Shown: one piece after another, positions 1 through 6,478 of the stretch
How positions within the stretch are numbered: position 1 is the stretch's first letter
Layout: each line of letters begins with the position of its first letter
Assembly (NCBI GenBank): GCA_002293545.1
Contig: DBDL01000045.1
Span: 3,069 to 11,375 of the forward strand
Source: Lachnoclostridium sp. UBA933
Lineage (GTDB): Bacteria; Bacillota; Clostridia; Lachnospirales; Lachnospiraceae
Length of the DNA: 8,307 nucleotides
Direction of reading: 5' to 3'
Translations under genes and position numbers: made by a program
The notes under the pieces: model-generated
Told to the model about the DNA's origin: nothing
The model's database searches: none
Seen by the model: only the letters and a program-made list of their open reading frames with translations

Positions 1-1
1 A

Positions 2-457
2 TATGAATACAAGCCGCCGGACATGAGGGGGAATATCAGAAAAGCAAACGGTATTACGGTGATTGACGATACTTATAACGCAAGTACGGATTCGATGATA
101 AGCGGATTGAATGTATTATATGACAAGAAAAATGCGGGACGCCGGATCGCCGTATTAGCCGATATATTGGAATTGGGGAATATTACAAGGGAGCAGCATG
201 AACGAATCGGTCATGAGATTCTGAAAAATGAGAAAGCCGGAAAGGCGTTGGATGAACTGATTACCGTCGGCGAAGCCGCAAAATATATTGCAGGTACCGT
301 AAGGAGCGGATACAGTCAGATAAAAGTAGAGTCCTTTGATGACAATAAAAAGGCGGCGGAATATTTGAAAGACAATAAACAGAATCTGGATGTATACTTT
401 ATAAAAGGGTCACGGGGAATGCACATGGAGGAAATATGTTCGCAGATATTATCGTAG
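2..457 (+). CDS. murF: UDP-N-acetylmuramoyl-tripeptide--D-alanyl-D-alanine ligase (MurF), C-terminal part; 5' end outside window
   Basis: MurF joins D-Ala-D-Ala to UDP-MurNAc-tripeptide using ATP, in the cytoplasm, completing the peptidoglycan pentapeptide precursor. The frame is open from the first bases, so the ATG at 23 is an internal Met and not the start. About 151 residues are visible, roughly the last third of a protein that is usually about 450 aa: the Mur ligase C-terminal domain. Family motifs seen are DDTYNAS followed by DSM (normally D-[ST]-YNA-x-P-x-SM, here Thr replaces Pro), then RRIAVLADILELG, a following H in EQHERIGHE, and near the end KGSRGMHMEEI, the MurF closing motif. 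The gene stops with TAG at 455-457, 22 bases inside priA, and its last codons supply the priA ribosome binding site. Another Mur ligase is unlikely because the closing motif and the ADILELG form fit MurF best. Confidence 0.93.
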   Translation, partial: YEYKPPDMRGNIRKANGITVIDDTYNASTDSMISGLNVLYDKKNAGRRIAVLADILELGNITREQHERIGHEILKNEKAGKALDELITVGEAAKYIAGTVRSGYSQIKVESFDDNKKAAEYLKDNKQNLDVYFIKGSRGMHMEEICSQILS

Positions 458-2460
458 ACATCTCGGTCAAGTCGCTGGATCAATCATTTCAATACCGTAT
501 ACCGGAGGAATGGGAGGAAAAAGCACAAATCGGCGTGGGTGTCCTGATCCCGTTCGGCAGGGGAAACCGGGTGATTCAGGGTTTTATTATCGGGATATCC
601 GATTGTGCCAAAATTCCGGTTGCCAAAATCAAACCGATTCATTCTGTGGAAACCGGAAACGTAGTAATCGAAGCACAGCTTTTACAGTTGGCGGCATGGA
701 TTCATAAACGGTACGGCGGGGCAATGAACGAATCACTCAAGACAGTATTGCCGGTGAAAAGACAGGTAAAGAAAAAAGCCCCGCGCAAACCGGAGAATCC
801 GGAAGAATGGGAAGAAATGGAAGTTCGGTCGCTGAATGAAACCCAGCAGAAGATATGTCATTCTTTTATAAAAGATTATATGGCAGGGATTCGTTCCGTC
901 TATTTGCTCCACGGTGTGACGGGGAGCGGAAAGACGGAAGTATACATGCAGATGGCGGAGCAGGTACTCCGGACAGGCAGACAAGCAATCGTACTTGTAC
1001 CCGAAATTGCACTGACGCATCAGACCGTGATGAGATTCCGGAGGAAGTTTGGCGGCAGGGTATCTGTCCTGCATTCACGGATGTCGTCGGGGGAGAGGTA
1101 TGAACAATATAAAAAAGCATTGAATGGCGGGATTGACATTATTATCGGACCCCGTTCCGTTTTGTTTTTGCCGCTGCCGGACTTAGGGATTATTGTTATT
1201 GACGAAGAACATGAGGCAAGCTATAAAAACGAAAGCACACCCAAATACCACGCCAGAGAAGTCGCCGTACAGAGGGCGAAAATGAATAACGCAAGCGTAG
1301 TGCTGGTTTCCGCAACACCGTCATTGGAAACGTACACAAAAGCAAAGACAGGGAAATATCGTTATTTTGAAATGAAAGAACGTGTCGGGGCGGCACTCCT
1401 GCCGCGGATTCATATTGTGGATTTGCGCAGGGAATTCGCGATGAAAAATCATTCGATTTTTTCTAAAGTACTGCAAAGCTTGATTTTGCAGAAGCTGGAA
1501 TGCGGCGAACAGATCATGCTGTTTCTGAATCGGCGCGGGTTTTCAGGATTTGTATCCTGCCGTAAATGCGGTGAGGTCTTGACATGTATACACTGCGATG
1601 TATCCTATAAAGCACATAAAGGGAAACGGGGAGAAGCAGATTTGCTTATTTGTCATTATTGCGGGCATTCGGTTCGTATGCCGAATCGTTGTCCGAAATG
1701 CGGGTCGGAGCATATTGCCGGATTCGGTATGGGAACGGAACAACTGGAGCAAATAACGAAAAAGATGTTTCCGGCGGCAAGAATTCTTCGGATGGATGCC
1801 GATACGACTTCTGCAAAAGGGGCGCACGGGGAGGTACTGGGGAAATTCCGGAGAAAAGAAGCGGATATTTTAATCGGTACACAAATGATTGTGAAAGGGC
1901 ATGATTTTCCGTCTGTTACACTGGTCGGTGTGATTGCGGCGGACCTGAGTATGTACACAGGGGATTATCAAAGCAGCGAACGGACATTCCAGCTTCTTAT
2001 GCAGGCAAGCGGCAGAGCCGGCAGAGGACGGCTGGCGGGAGAGGTCGTAATACAGACCTATCAGCCGGAGCATCATTGTATCAACGCGGTAAGGGAACAG
2101 GATTATGAAGCTTTTTATGCCAAAGAGATGACATACCGCAAAGCGCTTCGTTACCCTCCGGCGGGTTGTATGATGGTGATTCTGTTTATGTCAAAGCAGG
2201 AGGAGGAAAGTAAACGGATTGCCGAAGAAACAGCAGAGGAAGCCAAATCCTGTCCGGTACCGGATGTGACGGTAATCGGACCGGCAAAAGCCAACGTATC
2301 CAAGATAAACGATTGGTACCGCTATACGCTTTATATTAAGTGCGGTGAAGAAGAAGGGTTATTGACCATGAAAGATAAACTGGAAAAGGTAATCGAAGAC
2401 AGATTGTATAAAAAAACATGCGGGATTCAATTTGATATGAATCCGATCAGCAGTTATTAG
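436..2460 (+). CDS. priA: Primosomal protein N' / replication restart helicase PriA
   Basis: PriA is a 3'-5' superfamily 2 DNA helicase that recognises stalled or repaired forks and starts reloading of the replicative helicase. The N-terminal 3'-DNA-end binding domain covers about residues 1-105. The helicase core starts near 132, with Walker A GVTGSGKT (160-167, Lys166), DEEH Walker B (256-259), SATPS, GTQMIVKGHDFP and the arginine-finger motif GRAGRG. Eight zinc-binding cysteines lie inside the helicase lobes: C375, C378, C384, C387, C406, C409, C419 and C422. The start at 436 is chosen because MFADIIVDISVKSLDQSFQY matches the usual PriA N terminus and GGAGG sits at 427-431, a slightly short 4-base spacing. 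At 674 aa it is shorter than E. coli (732) or B. subtilis PriA (about 805). Most of the loss falls between residues 106 and 131, where a short Lys- then Glu-rich linker replaces the winged-helix region. All catalytic motifs look intact. Confidence 0.97.
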   Translation: MFADIIVDISVKSLDQSFQYRIPEEWEEKAQIGVGVLIPFGRGNRVIQGFIIGISDCAKIPVAKIKPIHSVETGNVVIEAQLLQLAAWIHKRYGGAMNESLKTVLPVKRQVKKKAPRKPENPEEWEEMEVRSLNETQQKICHSFIKDYMAGIRSVYLLHGVTGSGKTEVYMQMAEQVLRTGRQAIVLVPEIALTHQTVMRFRRKFGGRVSVLHSRMSSGERYEQYKKALNGGIDIIIGPRSVLFLPLPDLGIIVIDEEHEASYKNESTPKYHAREVAVQRAKMNNASVVLVSATPSLETYTKAKTGKYRYFEMKERVGAALLPRIHIVDLRREFAMKNHSIFSKVLQSLILQKLECGEQIMLFLNRRGFSGFVSCRKCGEVLTCIHCDVSYKAHKGKRGEADLLICHYCGHSVRMPNRCPKCGSEHIAGFGMGTEQLEQITKKMFPAARILRMDADTTSAKGAHGEVLGKFRRKEADILIGTQMIVKGHDFPSVTLVGVIAADLSMYTGDYQSSERTFQLLMQASGRAGRGRLAGEVVIQTYQPEHHCINAVREQDYEAFYAKEMTYRKALRYPPAGCMMVILFMSKQEEESKRIAEETAEEAKSCPVPDVTVIGPAKANVSKINDWYRYTLYIKCGEEEGLLTMKDKLEKVIEDRLYKKTCGIQFDMNPISSY

Positions 2461-2482
2461 GAAAACAAATAGAAAGAATACT

Positions 2483-2499
2483 TGACAAGTGACTTGTCA
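2483..2499. promoter_or_regulatory. Perfect 17-bp palindrome upstream of def (possible operator or small mRNA hairpin)
   Basis: TGACAAGT-G-ACTTGTCA has two perfect 8-base arms around one central base. It sits in the 56-base priA-def gap and ends 6 bases before the def Shine-Dalgarno. As RNA it could form a 7-bp stem with a UGA loop. No T-run follows, so it is not an intrinsic terminator. TTGACA at 2482-2487 resembles a -35 box, but no TATAAT-like hexamer lies 16-18 bases downstream. The symmetry is seen directly; an operator or translational-control role is inference, and I do not recognise the sequence as a named regulator's box. Confidence 0.45.
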
Positions 2500-2516
2500 C
2501 ATTAGAAGGAGAAAAT

Positions 2517-2999
2517 ATGGCTTTACGAAATATTCGTCTGATTGGCGATGAAATCTTATATAAGAAAACGAAACCGGTCGTAGAAATGACAGATAAGCTG
2601 AAACAGTTGATTGAAGATATGTTTGAAACGATGTATCACGGAGATGGGGTCGGTTTGGCGGCTTCTCAGGTCGGTATTTTAAAACAGGTTGTGGTAATTG
2701 ATGTGTCCGAAGAAGCAAACCAGCCGATTATCTTGATCAATCCCGAAATCATCCATACGGAGGGAGAGCAGGACGGCACGGAAGCATGCATGAGTGTTCC
2801 GGGGAAAATCGGTTATGTAAAACGGCCGAACCTTGTCAGAGTCAAAGCATTGGACGAAAATATGGAACCGATTGAGGTCGAAGGGGAAGAACTGCTTGCC
2901 AGGGCACTGATACATGAAATCGAACATTTGGCGGGAGAACTGTATGTGGATAAGGTAGAGGGTAAGCTGTACGATACCACCGAGTTAAAGGATGAATAA
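2517..2999 (+). CDS. def: Peptide deformylase (type 1-like)
   Basis: Def removes the N-formyl group from nascent polypeptides at the ribosome exit, using a catalytic metal, usually Fe2+. The three signature blocks are present. Motif 1 is GVGLAASQVG (44-53, Gln51). Motif 2 is EACMS (89-93, metal ligand Cys91), where the family norm is EGCLS. Motif 3 is HEIEH (133-137, ligands His133 and His137, catalytic Glu134), where the norm is HE-x-DH. The metal ligands and catalytic residues are therefore all retained, with unusual neighbours. Length (160 aa) is typical of the family. The start at 2517 is well supported by AAGGAG at 2506-2511 with 5-base spacing and by the usual N terminus (MALRNIRLIGDEILYKK). 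It lies next to fmt, its functional partner. The gap before it carries a 17-bp palindrome, so it may have separate control. An active deformylase is the likely reading. Confidence 0.95.
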   Translation: MALRNIRLIGDEILYKKTKPVVEMTDKLKQLIEDMFETMYHGDGVGLAASQVGILKQVVVIDVSEEANQPIILINPEIIHTEGEQDGTEACMSVPGKIGYVKRPNLVRVKALDENMEPIEVEGEELLARALIHEIEHLAGELYVDKVEGKLYDTTELKDE

Positions 3000-3064
3000 A
3001 ATAAGTGTGCCGAAACAGAATCAGCTCAATCATACCTTGGAATGTATAGGAGAATGGAGAGTAA

Positions 3065-4027
3065 ATGAAAGTAGTATTTATGGGAACGCCCGATTTTGCC
3101 GTACCGGTGTTGGAACGGTTAATCGCAGACAACAGGTATAAAGTGGAAGCGGTTGTAACTCAGCCGGACAAGCCGCAGGGACGGAGCGGGAAATTATCCT
3201 GTTCTCCGGTAAAAGAAACGGCGGTTCGGAATCAGGTTCCGGTTTTTCAGCCGGTCAAACTCCGGGCACCGGAATCAATACGGATGTTAAAGGAGTATAC
3301 CTTTGATGTGATTGTTGTTGCCGCCTTTGGTCAAATTTTACCGAAGGAGGTATTGGACATGCCGGAGTTTGGGTGTATCAATGTGCACGGTTCGCTGCTT
3401 CCGAGATGGCGGGGAGCGGCGCCGGTTCAGCAGGCACTGCTTGCAGGCGACAGTGAAACCGGAATCACGACCATGCTTATGGATGAGGGAATTGATACCG
3501 GCGATATGCTGTTAAAGAAAAAAATAGAGATCGGCAGGAAAGAAACAGGCGGGGAATTATTTGACCGGATGTCCTCTCTTGGTGCGGAGCTTTTAATTGA
3601 AACCCTGGAAAGAATCAAAGCAGGAACGCTTAAACCGGAACCGCAGGATGATGAAAAGAGTACCTATGCCGGGATGCTTACGAAAGAACAAGGCAGATTG
3701 GATTTTTCAAAATCCGCCGGGGAACTGGAACGCAAGGTCCGCGGCCGGAATCCCTGGCCGAGTGCGTATACCTCATATAAAGGGAAAACACTTAAAATTT
3801 GGGAAGCCGATACGGAAGAAGAAAGAACGTGCGGCGAGGAACAAAAAAGAGCGGGAGAAATCCCTGACACCGGCGAGATTGTATGGGTTACAAAGGATGC
3901 CTTTGCCATAAAAACAGGCACGGGCAACCTAATTGTCCGTGAGCTTCAGTGGGAGGGCAAAAAGAGGATGAAAACAGCGGATTTCCTGCGGGGCACGACA
4001 TTGGAAAAAGGATGTAAATGCATGTGA
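3065..4027 (+). CDS. fmt: Methionyl-tRNA formyltransferase
   Basis: Fmt transfers a formyl group from 10-formyl-tetrahydrofolate to Met on initiator tRNA, allowing bacterial translation initiation. The N-terminal formyltransferase domain (about 1-200) begins MKVVFMGTPDFAVPVLERL and holds the catalytic set N106 and H108 in NVHGSLLPRWRGAAP, and D144 in MDEGIDTGDML. The C-terminal tRNA-binding domain (about 210-318) shows LTKEQGRLDF and RGRNPWPSAYT. Length 320 aa is close to E. coli Fmt (315). The start is ATG 3065, preceded by TGGAGAG at 3055-3061 with short spacing and a second AGGAGA at 3048-3053. The 65-base gap after def holds no clear promoter or terminator. Its 3' end overlaps rsmB by 10 bases, so the two are probably translationally coupled. 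In many relatives, as I recall, a zinc metallopeptidase gene sits between fmt and rsmB; here there is none. Confidence 0.97.
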   Translation: MKVVFMGTPDFAVPVLERLIADNRYKVEAVVTQPDKPQGRSGKLSCSPVKETAVRNQVPVFQPVKLRAPESIRMLKEYTFDVIVVAAFGQILPKEVLDMPEFGCINVHGSLLPRWRGAAPVQQALLAGDSETGITTMLMDEGIDTGDMLLKKKIEIGRKETGGELFDRMSSLGAELLIETLERIKAGTLKPEPQDDEKSTYAGMLTKEQGRLDFSKSAGELERKVRGRNPWPSAYTSYKGKTLKIWEADTEEERTCGEEQKRAGEIPDTGEIVWVTKDAFAIKTGTGNLIVRELQWEGKKRMKTADFLRGTTLEKGCKCM

Positions 4028-5358
4028 AAACAGCCAGAGAACAGGTACTTCATATCGTAATGGAAGTATTGGAGAATAAAAAGCACAGCGATACCATTTA
4101 CCATCAGGTATTTCATACGGGCAGCTACAGCACAGAAGAACGCCGGTTTATCAAGAAGCTTTCCTATGGCGTGATTGAACGTTTCCAGGAATTGGATTTT
4201 ATTATAAGCTGTTATTCCAAAGTAAAAATACCCAAAATGAAGCCGATTATTCGGAACATTCTCCGTATCGGTGTTTATGAATGCAAATATATGAGCCGGA
4301 TTCCGAATTCCGCCGCATGTAACGAAGCGGTCAAGCTTGCCGGAATCAGAGGTTTGAGCGGACTAAAAGGATTTGTAAACGGCGTATTAAGAAGTATTTC
4401 CAGGGATGGATTTTCTAAAGTTCCGGAGTATACATTATCCGAGAAGTATTCTATGCCGGAATTTATTCTTTCTTTGCTTACCGGGCAAAATCCCGGAAAG
4501 CCGGAGGTAACAGAGGCAGTCCTGCAATCTTTTTTTGAAGAAAAACCAGTTACCCTCCGGGTCAACCAAAATAAAGTGCCGGCGGCAGATTGCCTGCGTG
4601 CTATTACAGAAGCCGGGTACAAAGCGGAACCGGGCAGATATCACAAAGAAGCAATTTGCATCATGGGAAGCGGTGATATCCATTTACTTCCGGGGTTTGC
4701 CGAAGGTCATTTTATCATACAGGACGAAAGCGCGATGCTTCCCGTAAAGTGTGCGGATATCAAAAAGGGACAGAAGATTCTGGATATCTGTGCCGCACCG
4801 GGCGGAAAAACGCTTCAGGCAGCAGAGTATACGGGAGATACAGGAATTGTTTACGCAAGAGATCTGACTGACTACAAATGCAGAAAGATAGAGGAAAATG
4901 CAAAACGGCTCGGATTTTCCAATATTGATATTAAGTGCCGAAATGCCGCCGGAGAGGCAGAAAATGAATTGACGGGCAAAATGGATACCGTCATAGCGGA
5001 TGTGCCGTGTTCCGGACTCGGAGTTATCGGAAAAAAGCCGGAGATAAAATATCGTATCACCGAAACCTCCGTCAAAGAGCTTGTAACACTTCAGCGCAGC
5101 ATACTGGATAATGCCGTTGCTTATGTAAAGCCGGGAGGTATATTGATTTACAGCACCTGCACGCTGAACAGGCAAGAGAATGAGGAAAATGTTGCTTATC
5201 TGATGCAAAACCATTCCTTTCAGCCGGAAAGCCTGCAGACGTATCTTCCGGACGAGTGGAAAGAATTTGAAAAAGAACCGGGTATGGTTACGATCCTGCC
5301 GGGGATATCTAAGAGCGACGGCTTTTTTGCAGCAAGGCTGAGAAAAGCGGGCGGCTGA
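4018..5358 (+). CDS. rsmB: 16S rRNA (cytosine-967-C5)-methyltransferase RsmB
   Basis: RsmB (Sun/Fmu) methylates C5 of cytosine 967 in 16S rRNA using S-adenosylmethionine. The N-terminal NusB-like RNA-binding domain spans about residues 5-130 and ends in GFVNGVLRSI (118-127). The methyltransferase domain follows, with the PAD-like segment QDESAMLP, the SAM motif LDICAAPGGKT (255-265), motif IV DVPCSGLG (328-335, Cys331) and motif VI YSTCT (378-382, Cys381). Cys381 is the expected nucleophile and Cys331 the release cysteine. Length 446 aa is normal. The start ATG 4018 lies 10 bases inside fmt, with AAAGGA at 4007-4012; a GTG at 4024 is a weaker alternative two codons later. The gene ends at TGA 5356-5358, and its last codons form one arm of a possible hairpin with the GC-rich spacer that follows. 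Paralogue RsmF is less likely because of the NusB domain. Confidence 0.96.
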   Translation: MHVKTAREQVLHIVMEVLENKKHSDTIYHQVFHTGSYSTEERRFIKKLSYGVIERFQELDFIISCYSKVKIPKMKPIIRNILRIGVYECKYMSRIPNSAACNEAVKLAGIRGLSGLKGFVNGVLRSISRDGFSKVPEYTLSEKYSMPEFILSLLTGQNPGKPEVTEAVLQSFFEEKPVTLRVNQNKVPAADCLRAITEAGYKAEPGRYHKEAICIMGSGDIHLLPGFAEGHFIIQDESAMLPVKCADIKKGQKILDICAAPGGKTLQAAEYTGDTGIVYARDLTDYKCRKIEENAKRLGFSNIDIKCRNAAGEAENELTGKMDTVIADVPCSGLGVIGKKPEIKYRITETSVKELVTLQRSILDNAVAYVKPGGILIYSTCTLNRQENEENVAYLMQNHSFQPESLQTYLPDEWKEFEKEPGMVTILPGISKSDGFFAARLRKAGG

Positions 5359-5391
5359 GGGGCGCGCCCGCGTAAGTTCCGCGAGGCGGGG
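5347..5391 (+). promoter_or_regulatory. GC-rich, hairpin-forming element over the rsmB stop and the rsmB-rlmN spacer
   Basis: The spacer core (5359-5391) is about 80% G+C, far above the surrounding genes. Two alternative stems can be drawn by eye. Stem A pairs GCGGGCG (5347-5353, last rsmB codons) with CGCCCGC (5365-5371), with the stop codon in the loop. Stem B pairs 5365-5372 with 5380-5388 (loop TAAGTTC, one bulged A at 5384). Both use 5365-5371, so they exclude each other. GGGCGCGCCC (5360-5369) is also a perfect palindrome. No T-run follows, so a classical terminator is unlikely. A role in coupling, mRNA processing or stability is inference. Confidence 0.4.
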
Positions 5392-5419
5392 ATGTTTAAG
5401 AGAAAGGCTGGGGGATGGA

Positions 5420-6478
5420 ATGAAAGCAGATTTACGGGATTTTGATGCCGGGGAAATGAATCAGGCTATGGAGGAAATGGGGGAGAAACCGTTTCGTGCC
5501 AGGCAGTTGTATGAATGGGTACATAAAAAGGCGGTTTGCCGGTTCGAGCAGATGACCAATTTGTCTGAAAATTTGAGGGAGCGATGTGAGGAACGGTTTT
5601 TTCTCGGCGGGATTGAAATGATAGGGAAACAGGTTTCGGCAGCAGATGGAGCGGTAAAGTATTTATTTGCGCTTTATGACCGGAATGTGATTGAGAGCGT
5701 TAGAATGCAGTATAAACATGGCTTTAGTGTGTGCGTGTCGTCACAGGTCGGATGCAGGATGGGTTGTGGTTTTTGTGCGTCGGCAAAGGAGGGGTTGGTA
5801 AGAAATCTTTCTGCGGGAGAAATGCTGTCACAGGTATATGAGATTGGGGCGGAGGGAGAGCATATTTCCCATGTCGTTATTATGGGGATGGGAGAGCCTC
5901 TTGATAATTATGATAATGTTGTTAAATTTATCCGTTTGTTATCGGATGAAGACGGACGGAATATCAGCGGACGGAATATTACATTGTCAACGTGCGGGCT
6001 GCCCGATGAAATCCTGCGCTTGTCAAAAGAAGGCTTGCCGGTCACATTGGCAGTGTCCCTTCATGCGCCGGATGATGAAATACGGAAACAGATGATGCCG
6101 GTCGCAAGGAGGTATTCGATGGAAGAGGTATTGAAAGCCTGTGATGAGTATTTCCGGTGTACCGGAAGAAGGGTGACTTTTGAATACAGTATGATTGATG
6201 GGGTAAATGATAAAAAGGAACATGCCCTGCTGCTTGCGGAACGATTGAAAGGAAAAAACTGCCACGTAAATTGTATTCGTCTGAACGGGATCGGAGGGGC
6301 AAAAAACGTTGGTTCTTCATGGGTAAATATTGAGAATTTCAAAAAAATACTTGAAATAAATCGAATAAATGTTACTATTAGAAGAGGGATAGGTAGTGAT
6401 ATTGATGCTGCCTGTGGTCAATTAAGAAAGAAATACTTAAACGGGGAAGGAAAAAATCAGTGCAGACATTTTGTATGA
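5420..6478 (+). CDS. rlmN: Dual-specificity 23S rRNA (A2503-C2) / tRNA (A37-C2) methyltransferase RlmN
   Basis: RlmN is a radical-SAM enzyme that puts a methyl group on C2 of A2503 in 23S rRNA, and on A37 of some tRNAs, through a methyl-cysteine intermediate. The N-terminal accessory domain (about 1-85) starts MKADLRDFD and contains KPFRARQLYEWVH. The conserved VIESVRM holds Glu92. The 4Fe-4S ligands are C112, C116 and C119 in CRMGCGFC. GMGEPLDNYDNV and the STCGL segment follow. The methylated catalytic Cys is C332 in SDIDAACGQLRKKY. Length 352 aa is typical. The second cluster-facing cysteine motif separates it from generic radical-SAM proteins. The related Cfr resistance enzyme is possible in principle, but the operon position argues for RlmN. 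ATG 5420 is preceded by a G-run (5410-5414); an ATG at 5415 runs at once into a stop. The loop around 284-300 (NCIRLNG, then GSS) departs from the usual N-x-IP-x-N-P form. It overlaps stp by 19 bases. Confidence 0.95.
   Translation: MKADLRDFDAGEMNQAMEEMGEKPFRARQLYEWVHKKAVCRFEQMTNLSENLRERCEERFFLGGIEMIGKQVSAADGAVKYLFALYDRNVIESVRMQYKHGFSVCVSSQVGCRMGCGFCASAKEGLVRNLSAGEMLSQVYEIGAEGEHISHVVIMGMGEPLDNYDNVVKFIRLLSDEDGRNISGRNITLSTCGLPDEILRLSKEGLPVTLAVSLHAPDDEIRKQMMPVARRYSMEEVLKACDEYFRCTGRRVTFEYSMIDGVNDKKEHALLLAERLKGKNCHVNCIRLNGIGGAKNVGSSWVNIENFKKILEINRINVTIRRGIGSDIDAACGQLRKKYLNGEGKNQCRHFV
6443..6462 (+). promoter_or_regulatory. Ribosome binding site and GTG start that fix the stp N terminus
   Basis: A purine-rich GGGGAAGG at 6443-6450 lies 9 bases before GTG 6460. 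The alternative ATG at 6475 forms an ATGA overlap with the rlmN stop but has no Shine-Dalgarno within 5-12 bases. Starting at GTG gives MQTFCMTDRG, which lines up with the usual PrpC N terminus (M-x-T-x-x-x-TD-x-G), so GTG is preferred. Confidence 0.65.

Noticed and set aside
23..25. ATG 23 as the start of a small 144-residue protein
   Set aside because: The reading frame continues upstream to the window edge, and the sequence begins in the middle of the MurF C-terminal region.
733..1074. Minus-strand open frame of 113 codons inside priA
   Set aside because: It mirrors the priA coding frame, has no recognisable domain and lies wholly within a well-supported gene.
2482..2510. TTGACA as the -35 box of a def promoter
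   Set aside because: No -10-like hexamer is found at 16-18 bases spacing; the match is part of the palindrome.
3032..3047. Imperfect palindrome ATAC...GTAT in the def-fmt gap
   Set aside because: Two of eight pairs mismatch and the arms are A/T-rich and short; not above chance.
4684..5214. Minus-strand open frame of 176 codons inside rsmB
   Set aside because: Long, but antisense to conserved RsmB motifs and with a composition unlike a real protein; a shadow frame.
5359..5400. Intrinsic terminator after rsmB
   Set aside because: The stem is strong but no run of T follows it, and rlmN continues the conserved operon in the same direction.
5392..5445. Short reading frame of 17 codons starting at ATG 5392
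   Set aside because: It overlaps the rlmN start out of frame, and nothing supports it as a leader peptide.
5953..5979. 12-base direct repeat with 15-base period inside rlmN
   Set aside because: It encodes GRNISGRNI in a segment whose length matches other RlmN proteins, so it is not a duplication; a chance similarity of codons.
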